DNA of 64,000 nt. Origin: Trichoplusia ni (Eukaryota; Arthropoda; Insecta; Lepidoptera; Noctuidae). The notes under the pieces were generated by a model. The model was not told where the DNA came from and ran no database searches. It worked only from the letters and a program-made list of their open reading frames with translations. Below are positions 36,985 through 47,644 of this stretch, one piece after another (the first letter of the stretch is position 1; every line of letters begins with the position of its first letter). The position numbers and the translations under genes were made by a program. The DNA lies in contig NC_039480.1 of the NCBI RefSeq assembly GCF_003590095.1, forward strand, positions 18,391,328 to 18,455,327, in the 5' to 3' direction.

Positions 36985-38148
36985 TTTTTAGGGTTCCGTA
37001 CCTCAAAAGGTAAAACGGAACCCTTATAGGATCACTTTGTTGTCCGTCTGTCCGTCCGTCTGTCCGTCCGTCCGTCCGTCCGTCTGTCAAGACCCTTTTT
37101 CTCGGGAACGCGTGGAGGTATGAAGCTGAAATTTATATCAATTACTCAGGTCTACTGTCCCTTGAAGCTGTGAAAAAATCAAACTTCTAAGGCAACGCAA
37201 TCAAAAGATACAGCCGTTTATGCCGCAAATTTTCGACACTTGCAAGGGAATCAAAACCTACAGGGTGCTTCCCGTGAACTCAGAATCTTGAAATTTGGTA
37301 CGAAGCAACGTCTTATACCATAGATAAAGGAAAAATTACAAAAACCATAAATTTTTAGTTACATCACATAATATTTTTTTTTTAATAATTTTAAACTTAC
37401 TACCTATTTCCTCATAAACGCGTAGAGGTATTAAATTGAAATTCATACCAAATACTCAGGTCTATAATACCTTTAAGCTGTAACAAAATCAAACTTCTAT
37501 GTCAACGCAATCAAAAGAAACAGCAATTTAAGCTGCATATTTTGAAACTCGCAAGTACTCGCAAGGGAATCAAAACCTAAAGGGTACTTCCAGTCGACCT
37601 AGAATCTTGAAATTTGGCACGAAGCAACGTTTTATAGCACACATAAAGGAAAAATTCCGAAAACCTTAAATTTTTAGTTACATCACATAATAATTTTTTT
37701 TTTAATAATTTTAAACTTACTACCTATTTCCTCATAAACGCGTAGAGGTATTAAATTGAAATTCATACCAAATACTCAGGTCTATAATACCTTTAAGCTG
37801 TAACAAAATCAAACTTCTATGTCAACGCAATCAAAAGAAACAGCAATTTAAGCTGCATATTTTGAAACGCGCGAGTACTCGCAAGGGAATCAAAACCTAA
37901 AGGGTACCAAATACTCAGGTCTATAATACCTTTAAGCTGTAACAAAATCAAACTTCTATGTCAACGCAATCAAAAGAAACAGCAATTTAAGCTGCATATT
38001 TTGAAACGCGCGAGTACTCGCAAGGGAATCAAAACCTAAAGGGTACTTCCAGTCGAGATTGTCGTAATGAACGAACTTTGTAAACCTTGCAGGTTTGTAC
38101 GGAACCCTCGGTGCGCGAGTCCGACTCGCACTTGGCCGGTTTTTTTTT
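36985..38148 (-). repeat. Long copy of the 'GGTTCCGTAC' family with internal tandem duplications
   Basis: Minus-strand head at 38148 reads ccggccaagtgcgagtcgga and ctcgcgcaccgagggttccg. The other end reads cggaaccctaaaaa near 36985, after a run of (gtcc)n at 37040-37090. The interior repeats with a 319-320-bp period (ttttt-agttacatcac at 37352 and 37671; taccaaatactcagg at 37446 and 37766). A further 139-bp duplication follows (third taccaaatactcagg at 37905). The two ends carry matching inverted gggttccgtac words. Confidence 0.75.
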
Positions 38149-38155
38149 AGTTTTC

Positions 38156-38340
38156 TTATAAATAAATGCGAACAACATCACATACATTGTTCTGAACCCA
38201 AAGTAAGTTGCTAAAGCACTTGTGTTATGGAATTCAGATACAAAGGTACCACATTGACCCGACCGGGGATCGAACCCGGGACCTCAGAGCTAGCGACACC
38301 TTGAAACCGGTGCGTACACCACTCGACCACGGAGGTCGTC
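38156..38340 (-). mobile_element. tRNA-derived SINE, second family
   Basis: The minus strand begins gacgacctccgtggtcgagtg, a tRNA-like A box. It has gggttcgatccccggtcggg as B box about 50 bases on, then the body words ggtacctttgtatctg, acacaagtgctttagcaact and caatgtatgtgatgttgttc. The 82-base head resembles a class-II tRNA but the acceptor stem does not pair properly, so it is not a tRNA gene. Confidence 0.85.
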
Positions 38341-38610
38341 ATGTATAGGTCATATATAGGTATATGTGACATTTAATGATAGCTATGTTCATTTATCTAT
38401 TAAACCAGTGTTTTTCCAAAGCATGTTTTGTTCTTGATATTAATAACTAAAACGGATAATCTTAATTATTAAATAATGGATGTGTTAATAATTTTCAATA
38501 TTGAGTCATGATTACTATACACATCGATTTTAATTTGTTAAAATATATATTTAAATAATTGGTAGGTAACTAGGTACTCATATTAAGAAAAAAGTAAAAG
38601 AAAAATGATT
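38341..38610. other. Short AT-rich spacer
   Basis: Nothing recognised between two SINE copies. Confidence 0.3.
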
Positions 38611-38746
38611 TCACGGATAGCCAAATTCGGGACGTGTTGCAATTTAGATCCCTGGCTAAGACAAGCATTTGTGTGATCCACGAATGCTTGTTCTGAGTCT
38701 GTGTGTCTTTGTGCATGTGACTTGAATGTTTGTGAAACCCCCGTTA
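38611..38746 (+). mobile_element. tRNA-derived SINE, diverged copy
   Basis: Has tcacggatagcc, gtgtgatccacgaatgcttg, ttctgagtctgtgtgtcttt, gtgcatgtgacttgaatg and tgaaaccccc. Part of the head between A and B boxes is lost. Confidence 0.75.
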
Positions 38747-39197
38747 AACAAAGAAAAATTTCCTTAACGAGAATGTCGTTTTTCTTAAACTTGTTAAATG
38801 CAACTTGTCTATGCCCAGAATGCCAATTCCATTTACTTTTTTTCTTTTCTCGTTTGTGTCTTTATATATTTTGTCATAAGTTACTACTTACAAACATTTA
38901 AATAAACACTCTTTTCACAAAGATACATTACGAAGTCCCATTAAATATGATCGTTAAAGGAAATAATTCAAATACAAGTCAATATGACGTGTGTATGTGT
39001 TTTGTATGAAGTCATACAGGAAATGTGTGTAACGATCAATCATTCGCCGCATCTATTGTATGGGACTTGTTATTATAACGACTATCAGTTATTGGGTAAG
39101 CTGTTGTGTACGTATGTATATTATTGTTGACAAATTGGTATATTCGAATTTGACCGTTGAGTAATATAATACCAATTAAGGGAGGTTCTCATCTATA

Positions 39198-39469
39198 TCT
39201 ATACTTATACTTACTAATATATAAAGCTGAAGAGTTTGTTTGTTTGTTTGTTTGAACGCGCTAATCTAAGGAACTACTGGTCCAAATTGAAGATATATTT
39301 TTGTGTTGAATAGACCATTAATCGAGGAAGGCTTTAGGCTATAAACCATGACGCTGCGACTAATAGGAGCGAAGATACAATGGAAAATGTGAAAAAAAAC
39401 AGGACGGGTATAAATCATAACTTATATCTTCTTCTACCCACGGGAACGAAGTCGTGGGCAACAGCTAGT
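39198..39469 (+). mobile_element. Non-autonomous Helitron-like element (Lep1 type)
   Basis: Full copy from ctatacttatacttactaat and ataaagctgaagagtttgtt to cgaagtcgtgggcaacagct and agt. The 5' end has a short duplicated 'atactt'. Confidence 0.85.
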
Positions 39470-39635
39470 TTTTACAGATTTTTTGATAAGTTGCTGTAGT
39501 TTCCAGTTCCAAAAAAGGGGCAGTCTCTATATTCGTCCGTATTTCACTAGTAATAGACAAAAAACGATCTCAAAAGTGTTTTTTCGTGTTTTTTCTCTAA
39601 AAGCACGACTTTGGCACTATGAAATTTCGCGGAGA

Positions 39636-39733
39636 TTTCACAAACATTCAAGTCACATGCACAAAGACACCCAGACTCAGGACAAGCATTCGTGGATCAC
39701 ACAAATGCTTGTCCTACACGGGGACCGAAACTT
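39636..39733 (-). mobile_element. tRNA-derived SINE fragment
   Basis: On the minus strand it keeps the B-box half (gtgtaggacaagcatttg) and body (gagtctgggtgtctttgtgc, atgtgacttgaatg). The A-box half is absent. Confidence 0.75.
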
Positions 39734-39842
39734 CTACCACACGTCTTTCTAAAAGAAAAAAAATGTTTTAAAGTTTAAGCTACTAATTAATTCCTATTAG
39801 TCAAAACTGTATTCCTTAATCTATGCTTCCATTTATAGACAA

Positions 39843-40064
39843 CTAGCTTTTCGCCCGCGGCTTCGCCCGCGTCGATGTCGATTATATCGCGTTTCCAAGA
39901 GAACTCTTCAAAAGTCCGGGATAAAAACTATCCTATGTTCTTTCTCAAGGTTAACTCTATCTCAGTACCAATTTTTTTTAACTCAGTTCAATGGTTTAGA
40001 CGTGAAAGCGTAACAGACAGACAGACAGAGTTACTTTCGCATTTATAATATTAGTCGGGATAGA
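39843..40064 (-). mobile_element. Helitron-like element, second family
   Basis: The minus strand ends gcgggcgaagccgcgggcga and aaagctagt: a GC-rich hairpin about 10 bases before CTAGT, the hallmark of Helitron 3' ends. The head is gactaatattataaatgcg with a run of (ctgt)n. A second copy lies at 49393-49612. Confidence 0.75.
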
Positions 40065-40349
40065 AGCTTAATTCATCTCCAAACTCGACATACATAGTTT
40101 GATGAATCAATATTAAATCTATGACTCGTTGAACCGCTATTTGACATTTCACCTTTTAAATAGTATGACTCAAGATGACATCTGTCAACTTGTAGATACA
40201 TTTCTTTCAATTTTCTTTAATCTGTCTATCTAAGGGTATCTTTCGGGTCGTAAAATTGTCTTAAAAGTGACGAGAAAGTTGATGATTAGTTTTATATCTT
40301 ATTTATTTATTTGTAAAGGACCACCAACAGCTATTGAGTAATTAAAACA

Positions 40350-40510
40350 TACCTACTAATATAATAAAAGCGAAAGTTTGTATGTATGGATGTTTGTTCC
40401 TCTTTCACGCAAAAACCACTGAACGGATTTAGAAGAAACTTGGTACACAGATAGTTTATAACAGGATTAATTCATCGTGTAATAGGATTAACTTGCAAAT
40501 AAATACATTT
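40350..40510 (+). repeat. Interspersed repeat, 'AACGGATTTAGACGAAA' family
   Basis: Contains ctactaatataataaaagcg, aaagtttgtatgtatggatg, tttgttcctctttcacgc and ggtacacagatagtttata; same family as 36186 and 61130, opposite strand to those. Confidence 0.6.
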
Positions 40511-40675
40511 CTTTTATATAATATGTTCATTCTGACCTCTATTTTAAGTTATAATTATGTTAATAAGTTAATTACAAAGTAAACCGCCATAAGTAAAATG
40601 TCAAAATTAAAACAATGGATCCAAAAGCCATTGTTAATATTTAGAAAGCGATGGATAATAACTTTTGGTTGGAAC

Positions 40676-40870
40676 CTTTTTAGGGTTCCGTATTCTAATT
40701 GCAAAACGGTATCCTAAAACTAAGAATTCGGTGTCAGTCTGTCTGACACCACGCTGTATCTCATGAATTGTAATAACTATAAGCCTTTGTTGCTCATCGG
40801 CTATGGAAATGTCAACCTTCTTTCCTCCGTTTGGTCAGGTACGAAAGCATAATTTTCGTGTGTCATTTTT
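40676..40870 (-). repeat. 'GGTTCCGTAC' family fragment
   Basis: Reads tttttagggttccgtattc, then gtcagtctgtctgacacc and tatctcatgaattgtaata, the tail half of the family in reverse. Confidence 0.5.
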
Positions 40871-41386
40871 ACAAACACATAAATAAACGACTGATTTAAT
40901 CTTTATCGGAGTTTTATTTATCCTAGTTTTATTTTATACTACGCTTTTAGACAAAATAACGAACCAAGATTGGTTCTATATTTAACTACATTACAAGATG
41001 TGTATAGATAGTTGACAGTTCCACAAATAATACAAAAACAGTATACAATTAATTTATGATGGCTTAAAATCATTTTAAATCAATTTTAGTACGGGACATA
41101 CAAAAAAAAATATTTTTTGCTTTCTTTAAAGATACGGAACACTAAGTACGCGCGTACAACTCGCTTTGAGCCCTTTCTAGTGTAAAACGACACCGGACCA
41201 TAGATCTCGGAACTTCTATTGTTCTAGACAAAAAAAGGGAACTTAGTAGAAAAATGGAATCATTGTTTTTTGAACTGTTGTCATTATATTGTGACATCTC
41301 AGTGTGTACAACAGCAGTTTCATTGACAAATGGACAGGCTGTTTTTTGGACATTATTGAGAAGAAATTTAAAATTAATACAGGCTT

Positions 41387-41623
41387 ATATACATCGCGAT
41401 TTTTTAGTTGTCTTACAAAAGCAGCCCAGTTCATGTATCCAATGACTAGAACACGTTCATGATAAAAAAATTGGTATTTATGAGATTTTTTTCAATATTA
41501 TGATGCAATTCGTAGCTTTTTAGAGACACAGCTCTGTTGCGAGGTCCGAGCCTTGTAACATCTTACGTCGGATACATGAACTGGGCTGCTTTTGTAAGAC
41601 GACTAAAAAATCACCGTGTATAT
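41387..41623. mobile_element. MITE with about 50-bp terminal inverted repeats, short form
   Basis: Same ends as 26908-27304 (acatcgcgattttttagttg...cttttgtaagacgac...aaatcaccgtgtata) and the same subterminal words (aatattatgatgcaattcgt, acagctctgttgcgag). It lacks about 160 bases of interior. Non-coding. Confidence 0.8.
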
Positions 41624-41767
41624 TGTGTTTCAAAGTTGGGCAAAGGCCTTTTTATAGCAATAGAAATATTATAATAGTTCAAATTTATTTTGTACGTTTT
41701 TGTTCTGATTTGCTAGCGTTTTAGTACACAATTAAACAAGAGGAAAAACTTTAAAAGTTGTGTGTAT

Positions 41768-41930
41768 TAAGCTACGTCAGAAAGAGGCCTACAGGCCCTG
41801 CCGGGGCAGCGGGATGGTCACAGGTTAACGTGGCCCCGGTACACAAAGGGCATAGGAACGAACTTGGGTTTTAGGCAGTAGAAGTCTGTCATCCGACACC
41901 TGACGTCTGATATTCTGCCCTTTTTGACAA
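41768..41930. repeat. GC-rich interspersed repeat fragment
   Basis: Words such as gggatggtcacaggttaacg, ttgggttttaggcagtagaa and gacgtctgatattctgccc look like lepidopteran dispersed-repeat sequence known to me only by appearance. No coding frame. Confidence 0.35.
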
Positions 41931-41974
41931 TTTACGATTGCTTGCGCTTTTGATGTTGTGATGTATACGATTAC

Positions 41975-42020
41975 AAATTAATAAACAGTGCGGGTTCGTA
42001 CCCGCAATGTTTATTAATTT
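41975..42020. repeat. Hairpin/cruciform, 13-bp plus 6-bp arms
   Basis: Outer arms aaattaataaaca / tgtttattaattt are perfect. After a 2-base mismatch the inner arms gcgggt / acccgc close on a tcgt loop. Confidence 0.9.
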
Positions 42021-42068
42021 GCCGTTCGCGCGCACTACTGCCCCCCCCCTGCGGTCCCGGCGAGTCAA

Positions 42069-42113
42069 TTTAATAGTAGTATTTAGTCCGGAAGACTAAA
42101 TACTACTATTAAA
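42069..42113. repeat. Perfect 20-bp inverted repeat with 5-base loop
   Basis: Arms tttaatagtagtatttagtc and gactaaatactactattaaa are exact reverse complements around cggaa. It lies 48 bases after the hairpin at 41975-42020. Confidence 0.95.
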
Positions 42114-42129
42114 CCTTAATTTATTTCTT

Positions 42130-42170
42130 ACTAGCTGTTGCCCGCGACTTTGTCTGCGTGATTCTCAAGA
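42130..42170 (-). mobile_element. 3' terminal stub of a Lep1-type Helitron-like element
   Basis: Only actagctgttgcccgcgact and ttgtctgcgtg remain, i.e. the 3' end with its hairpin. Confidence 0.6.
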
Positions 42171-44454
42171 TGTGAAAAACTATGAAGTTTAATAATAACG
42201 ATCATCTCAAAAATGTAATGCAATATTGAAAATGAAACACTTTTTTATATTTTAAGCTTGCTTTTTTATTTCTAAATTATAATGAATCTTGAGCGGCCCA
42301 AAGACTATCAAATGTTTGAATCAAACACATTTCATCGTTTACGATACTATCCTGGTGTCAAATATTTCACAGCTGTTTTAATAACTTTTTTTTATTTAAT
42401 CCCAAAACGAGGGGTTTATAACTTTGACATACCTGACTGCCTGTCTGTCTGCGACATCATAGCTTCCGAACGAATTGAACTATTTTAATTTAAACGTGAA
42501 TTATGTGCGAGTGTTCGTTGAGACATGTTTGACAAATCGAGCCGTTTAAAAATGGGCGGGGGGGGGGGGGGGTTCAAGTAGGAAAAAATAACAGAAAGTA
42601 TAACTCAGTCTTAGCACTTCTGCTAAAAATGATTTACTTTCGAAATTTTCCATTTACTAATTGGGTAGGTTATGATTTTCGAGCACGTCTGTTCTTGGGC
42701 CGGCCTACACCTGAAAGGATTATGACAGTGATTATGAGGTATCATAAAATTATTATTGTACTGTAACCAAAGAGGTAAACCAGAACCATATTACTAAGGC
42801 CCCGGTGTCCGTTTGTCTGTCTGTCACCTGGCTGTTTCTCAGGAACAGTGATAGCCAGACAGTTGTTATTTTCACACACGATGTTTTCTGACGATATAAA
42901 GAAGATGTCAAATTATTTTTGTGGACGGAGCTGGTGAAGTGAGAGTCGGGCTCGGTAACTGTGGATGTTACATAGTGTCATAAGATATAAGATTTTGCAA
43001 AATTGCGCCCAGATAAACGGTTTCCTGAAACACGTTATGTTTGATTGTCCTCTTAATATTAAAACTGATCTTCCTCACAATCATTTGGAATATTTCCAAA
43101 ATAAAAAAGTTGGTAAACGTGTTATCTTGGCCCCCTGGTGTTTTGATCATGATTTGCCTTTAAATTGCTGATAAATAAATAGCGTGGTAGTAAAAAAAAA
43201 TATCAGACACCCCTTTTTTTAAATTGACAATGACAAAAATCTAAAGTATAGGATATGTGTAATTTATGATGTTACGACAAAGCAAAATATGAACATAAAA
43301 GTGACTTCATATGCATGAGTTCTATTTACTGTACCAATTTACAAAGAAAAATTGCGTATTTTATTCGTTACCCTACCTGACGATCATTGAAGTAAAATAC
43401 CTACCGTCATCCCTACTGCATAAATGGAACTTAAATAAAGACTACATGAGGTTGGTTATGAGGTTACGCTGTCGATACCGACAGCCAAAATGATTTTTCC
43501 AGACCTTGTATGACGGATGTAAGTGCTGATAGCTACACGCTATTATCAGCCTTACTGGGGAAATTTCCAAAAATATGTTCCTAATCCTCGTTGGCTTAGG
43601 GATCTCAGAAACTTCCCCTGTTTTTATCAGGCTACGAAAGAAGAAAATTTTAAATAAGTAGAAATTACAATAAATTGTTAAAGGAATTTTTGGAAGGACC
43701 ATGTGTGCGGTCTCTATAATGGCGGATGTACACCGATCAAATCGTTAAAATATTGAAAAATCCCAGGTATCAGTAGACATTATTCTATCAATAGATACAT
43801 AATGTCTATTCATAGCTTTGGTCTTATAGATCTTTCACATTGCATACCTATTATGCAGTTTTTATGCAAGTTTTCTTATCCCAAATACTTTTGGCCTATG
43901 TAATGTTGCAAAAAGAAAAAAAAATTGTTGCTAGTTGTTACAGATGAACCAAGGTAATAATTAACTGTGTCGTTCAGTAATTTTTTGTTATGCATAATTA
44001 TAGATGAGATCAATGTGAACTACATGCAACTTTGGGTTGAGTGTTACTACGAATGTTTTGATCTTGAAGTAGCTTCGCCAACATTACCGAGCTAAAAACA
44101 TATACATATACATTTGAACTTGAGTAATTTTAGTGCATCAATAAAAATAAAAATAATTTAAGTTCCTTTCTTTCAAGAATGTATCGATTACGGTAACAAT
44201 TGCATAAAAAAACGTATTAGTTTATGTTTCTTTTATTTTACTTGTGAAATAGTCGCGGTAGGCCTATATAGACTTGAAAGAGAATAAAATGACTAATTTT
44301 GTGAAAATGATTTATTTTCGAAAAATCCTATTATTGCTCTGCAAAAAGTCTTAAGATAAATAGCGTGATGTTTTTTTGTGTAAATTGATGACCGTGCTGC
44401 CTACTACTTAATGGGGTGAAAATACACCTCATAATTGTATTACATGATGTTACG
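42171..44454. other. Mixed AT-rich DNA with repeat scraps
   Basis: Holds a run of 15 G at 42558-42572. At about 42769-42960 is a stretch with gtccgtttgtctgtctgtca and agagtcgggctcgg that looks like the 'GGTTCCGTAC' family. No exon was supported. The rest is plain AT-rich sequence. Confidence 0.4.
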
Positions 44455-44880
44455 GGTGAGTCCAAAAAATTAAAACTTTGCTGCTCATGCCCCCAGCATA
44501 GCAGCGTTATGGTTTTTGTATATTTGTTGTATCATGTGTACGATAAGATTCATGGAAAATTTGAACGAAATATATTCAGTAGTTTATGAGATAATTTGAT
44601 ATTTGTTTATAGATATAAAAGGCTCCTGCTCACCCCCTGTAACGAAAAGCGGAATAATAAGTAAAAAGTATGTTGACCGGACCTCTTGTTGATATTCTCT
44701 GAAAATTTGAATCAGATCTATCCAGTACTTTCCGAGATCTTTCCGGACATACATACAGACAAACAGACAAACAGACAAAAATTCTAAAAATCATATTTTC
44801 GGCATCGGAATCGTTCGGAGATCACCCTGCAATTATTCTTTTTTTTAAATATTCAATGTACAGTTTTCACTTTTCTACAA
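44455..44880. repeat. Probable interspersed repeat
   Basis: Contains a ccggacatacatacagac run with repeated (aaacagac) words, ggcatcggaatcgttcgg, and 'gaaaatttgaa' words. These resemble the conserved host-independent tail of common lepidopteran repeats. Family not named; one copy in the window. Confidence 0.4.
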
Positions 44881-45144
44881 TTTTATTATATGTATAGATA
44901 AAAAAACAGCTCACTTTATATATTTAAGGCACACAATGAAATAACGTAAGCATCAAATCTATGCATAGCCGTTGCCAGAACTTGTTCTAACGTAGTGGTC
45001 TGTGGCAACATAGCTTCTAAACAAATTGAGCTTTTCCAATATAGTTCCTTTCATATTAAAGGTGAATTATGTGCCAGGGTTATTAGACTTGGTGTATGAA
45101 GGATTGCAACGCATTGCCATACATCGACACAAAAACGCGCATGA

Positions 45145-45255
45145 CGTAGCACGGCGGTTCAGGTTTAGTCAGTAAGAGTCTGACACTACCCATTTTCTCC
45201 CCCGAGGGAGTGGGTGTCCATGAGGATTCCCCCGCCTAACCAAATAAAAAAAAGG
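45145..45255. repeat. Short interspersed repeat
   Basis: Contains ggtttagtcagtaagagtct, gacactaccc, tgggtgtccatgaggattcc and an A-rich end (aaataaaaaaaagg). This looks like a retroposon tail often seen in Lepidoptera. Confidence 0.45.
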
Positions 45256-45354
45256 TTATTAGACTTGGTCGATAAAAGAAAATTGTCATGATAACGACTT
45301 ATAAATCGATTGATAGGGCATGTTCGAAAAATTGTAACTTATCGCTAACGAAAT

Positions 45355-45605
45355 TCGTGTTTCGGAAGGCACGTTAAATTGTGTGTCCCGGCTCCCGGCT
45401 GCTTTTCATACATCTTTGACAGTTGTTACAGGTAGTGAGAAGCTAGAAAGTCTGTCCAGTCTAACTAAGGGGTATTGTGTTGTCTGTAACTGGGTTGAGG
45501 AGGTCAGATAGGCAGTCGCTCCTTGTAAAACACTGGTACTTAGCTGAATACGGTTAGACTGGAAGCCGACCCCAACATAGTTGGGAAAGGCTAGGCCGAT
45601 GATGA
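45355..45605 (+). mobile_element. 5S-rRNA-like SINE, copy lacking the 5S head
   Basis: Starts at cgtgtttcggaaggcacg and runs to aacatagttgggaaaggct and gatgatgatga. It matches 61443-61700 of the full copy, so only the 5S-like first 100 bases are missing. Confidence 0.85.
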
Positions 45606-45610
45606 TGAGG

Positions 45611-45705
45611 AGTTATACCCATCTACGGACCTACCGCGTCAAGCGTGCCTTAGTCTGTGATCGATCCACTTATGCAGTTAGAGCTTATTCACGAGCTCCT
45701 TCCGC
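45611..45705 (-). mobile_element. 5S-rRNA-like SINE head, inverted, directly after the tail above
   Basis: On the minus strand: ggagctcgtgaataagctc, gatcgatcacagac, cgcttgacgcggtaggtccg and tagatgggt. This is the missing head of the element at 45355, in opposite orientation. Confidence 0.8.
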
Positions 45706-45722
45706 ACAACCTTATATATTTA

Positions 45723-46002
45723 ACTAGCTATTGCCCGCGACTTCGTCCGCGTGGTTAGAAGATATAAGTTAGGAATTTTTGAACGAAAGCTCTCGAAGAT
45801 TAATATTTTTCCGCGTTTTTTCCACATTTTCCATTGTATCTTCGCTCCTATTAGTCGCAGCGTGATATTATATAGCCTAAAACCTTCCTCGATGAATGGT
45901 CTATTCAATACAAAAAGATTTTTTCAATTTGAACCAGTAGTTCCGGAGATTAGCGCGTTCAAACAAACAAACAAGCTCTTCAGCTTTATATATTAGTATA
46001 GA
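45723..46002 (-). mobile_element. Non-autonomous Helitron-like element (Lep1 type)
   Basis: Minus-strand copy, actagctattgcccgcgact at the left to gctttatatattagtataga at the right. It includes the optional internal segment 'gaatttttgaacgaaagctc' missing from some copies. Confidence 0.85.
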
Positions 46003-46154
46003 AGTATAGATATAGATTTGAATATCTCACACTTTAACAGTCACAACAGTACCGTTGAGCCAACAAGTGGATAATTCAAGGTTTATTACTACAAACATTT
46101 GGAATTTATCGAGTTATCTCACGATATTTCCCGGTACATGCATAGCTGGTTGAA

Positions 46155-46405
46155 TCTATACTAATATATAAAGCTGAAGAGTTTGTTTGTTTGTTTGAAC
46201 GCGCTAATCTCAGGAACTACTGGTCCAAATTGAAAAATTATTTTTGTATTGAATAGACCATTCATCTAGGAAGGCTTTAGGCTATAAACCATCACGCTGC
46301 GACTAATAGGAGCTAAGATATAATGGAAAGTGTGAAAAAAACCGGGCAGGTATACTAAATCATAACTTATATCTTCTACCCACGAAGTCGCGGGCAACAG
46401 CTAGT
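46155..46405 (+). mobile_element. Non-autonomous Helitron-like element (Lep1 type)
   Basis: tctatactaatatataaagc to gaagtcgcgggcaacagcta and gt; lies 150 bases from a copy of opposite orientation. Confidence 0.85.
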
Positions 46406-46478
46406 ATAACCATAAACGTAAAATAAAAAGTAATTGGAAGTGGCGTTCTGGACATAGACAAGTTGCATTTTTCTAGTT

Positions 46479-46637
46479 TAAAAAAAACGACTGTCGCATT
46501 AAGGGAATTCATCTTAGTGTCAAAGCTTCACAAACATTCAAGTGTCATGCCCAAAGATACCTCAGGACAAGCATTCGTGCACTGTTGGACAGATTTGTCC
46601 TACAGTGAGTTAGTCGTGGTGACCTCAACCAGTCGGC
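46479..46637 (-). mobile_element. tRNA-derived SINE
   Basis: Minus-strand words: gccgactggttgaggtcacc, the agtccaac segment, cacgaatgcttgtcctgagg and gacacttgaatgtttgtga, then gaattcccttaatgcgac. Diverged; the B box is poor. Confidence 0.7.
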
Positions 46638-46785
46638 AATTGTATTGAACTGACTTTTGACTATTCAACTTGGTTCAGTATATCGTACCTTTAAAACTTT
46701 TAAGCTAATAAATAAACAGTTGTGTTTATTTATTTATTAGCTTTTTTTTTAATAATACCACAACTGCCACCAAACTTTTACCAAA

Positions 46786-47046
46786 TCTATACTTACTAAT
46801 ATATAAAGCTGAAGAGTTTGTTTGTTTGTTTGAACGCGCTAACCTCAGGAACTACTGGTTCAAATTGAAAAAATCTTTTAGGAAGGTTTTAATCTATATA
46901 ACATCACGCTGCAACTAATAGGAGCGAAGATACAATGGAAAATGTGGCAAAAACGGGGAGAAATATTAATCTTCGAGGGCTTTCATTCAAAAATTCCTAA
47001 CTTATATCTTCTAACCACGCGGACGAAGTCGCGGGCAACAGCTAGT
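46786..47046 (+). mobile_element. Non-autonomous Helitron-like element (Lep1 type)
   Basis: tctatacttactaatatata to cggacgaagtcgcgggcaac and agctagt, with a small deletion after 'gaaaaaatcttt'. Confidence 0.85.
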
Positions 47047-47513
47047 TAAATATACTAATACTGCATTATATCAGCCTTTTATTTATTTAACGTGTGCTTT
47101 TAGAAATAGACGCATTAAGATTACGAAAATTTTAAATATATAAAGAATTGGTGCACATAATAATATCATTTTATTTTGAGTAAATAATCATACACTAAGT
47201 GGACTGTTTCTCGTCTTTGGCAGTATAGACACCTGTCACTTCCCTCTACTTATCTATGCTCCGTGATTACTTTGCTGTCAGATTATAATCGTTTGCGCGG
47301 TATGCGACTTTACGATGCGATTTCACAAGGACTTTCTGCATGAATCTAACTGTTACTTTAGCAAGTAAATTAATGGTATTTATCATAATACTAGTAGAAA
47401 AATACTTGGTTTAAATACGGATTTTTTATTAGTTAGTACAATGAATGTCAAGTACTTATGAAACTCTACAGATAATATATTTACATGTTTATCTTTTTTA
47501 TAGTATTTTAAAT

Positions 47514-47644
47514 ACATTGAAATGAAAATTTGTTTCGACACCTTTGCAGGTATCATGGTCACGGGCAGACTGAACGTCGGGATTAAACCATCGCAATCGC
47601 ATTAAACCGCGATAAAATCCGTAAAAGTAGTTTCATTTCAATGT
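47514..47644. mobile_element. MITE-like element with acattgaaatgaaa ends
   Basis: The left end acattgaaatgaaa pairs with right end tttcatttcaatgt. The core carries tttcgacacctttgcaggta and tcatggtcac, shared with 62794-62919. The right inverted repeat extends through ccgtaaaagtag and the left one is shortened. Confidence 0.7.

Noticed and set aside
38257..38339. tRNA gene on the minus strand
   Set aside because: A and B boxes are present but the acceptor arms do not pair and a SINE body follows directly.
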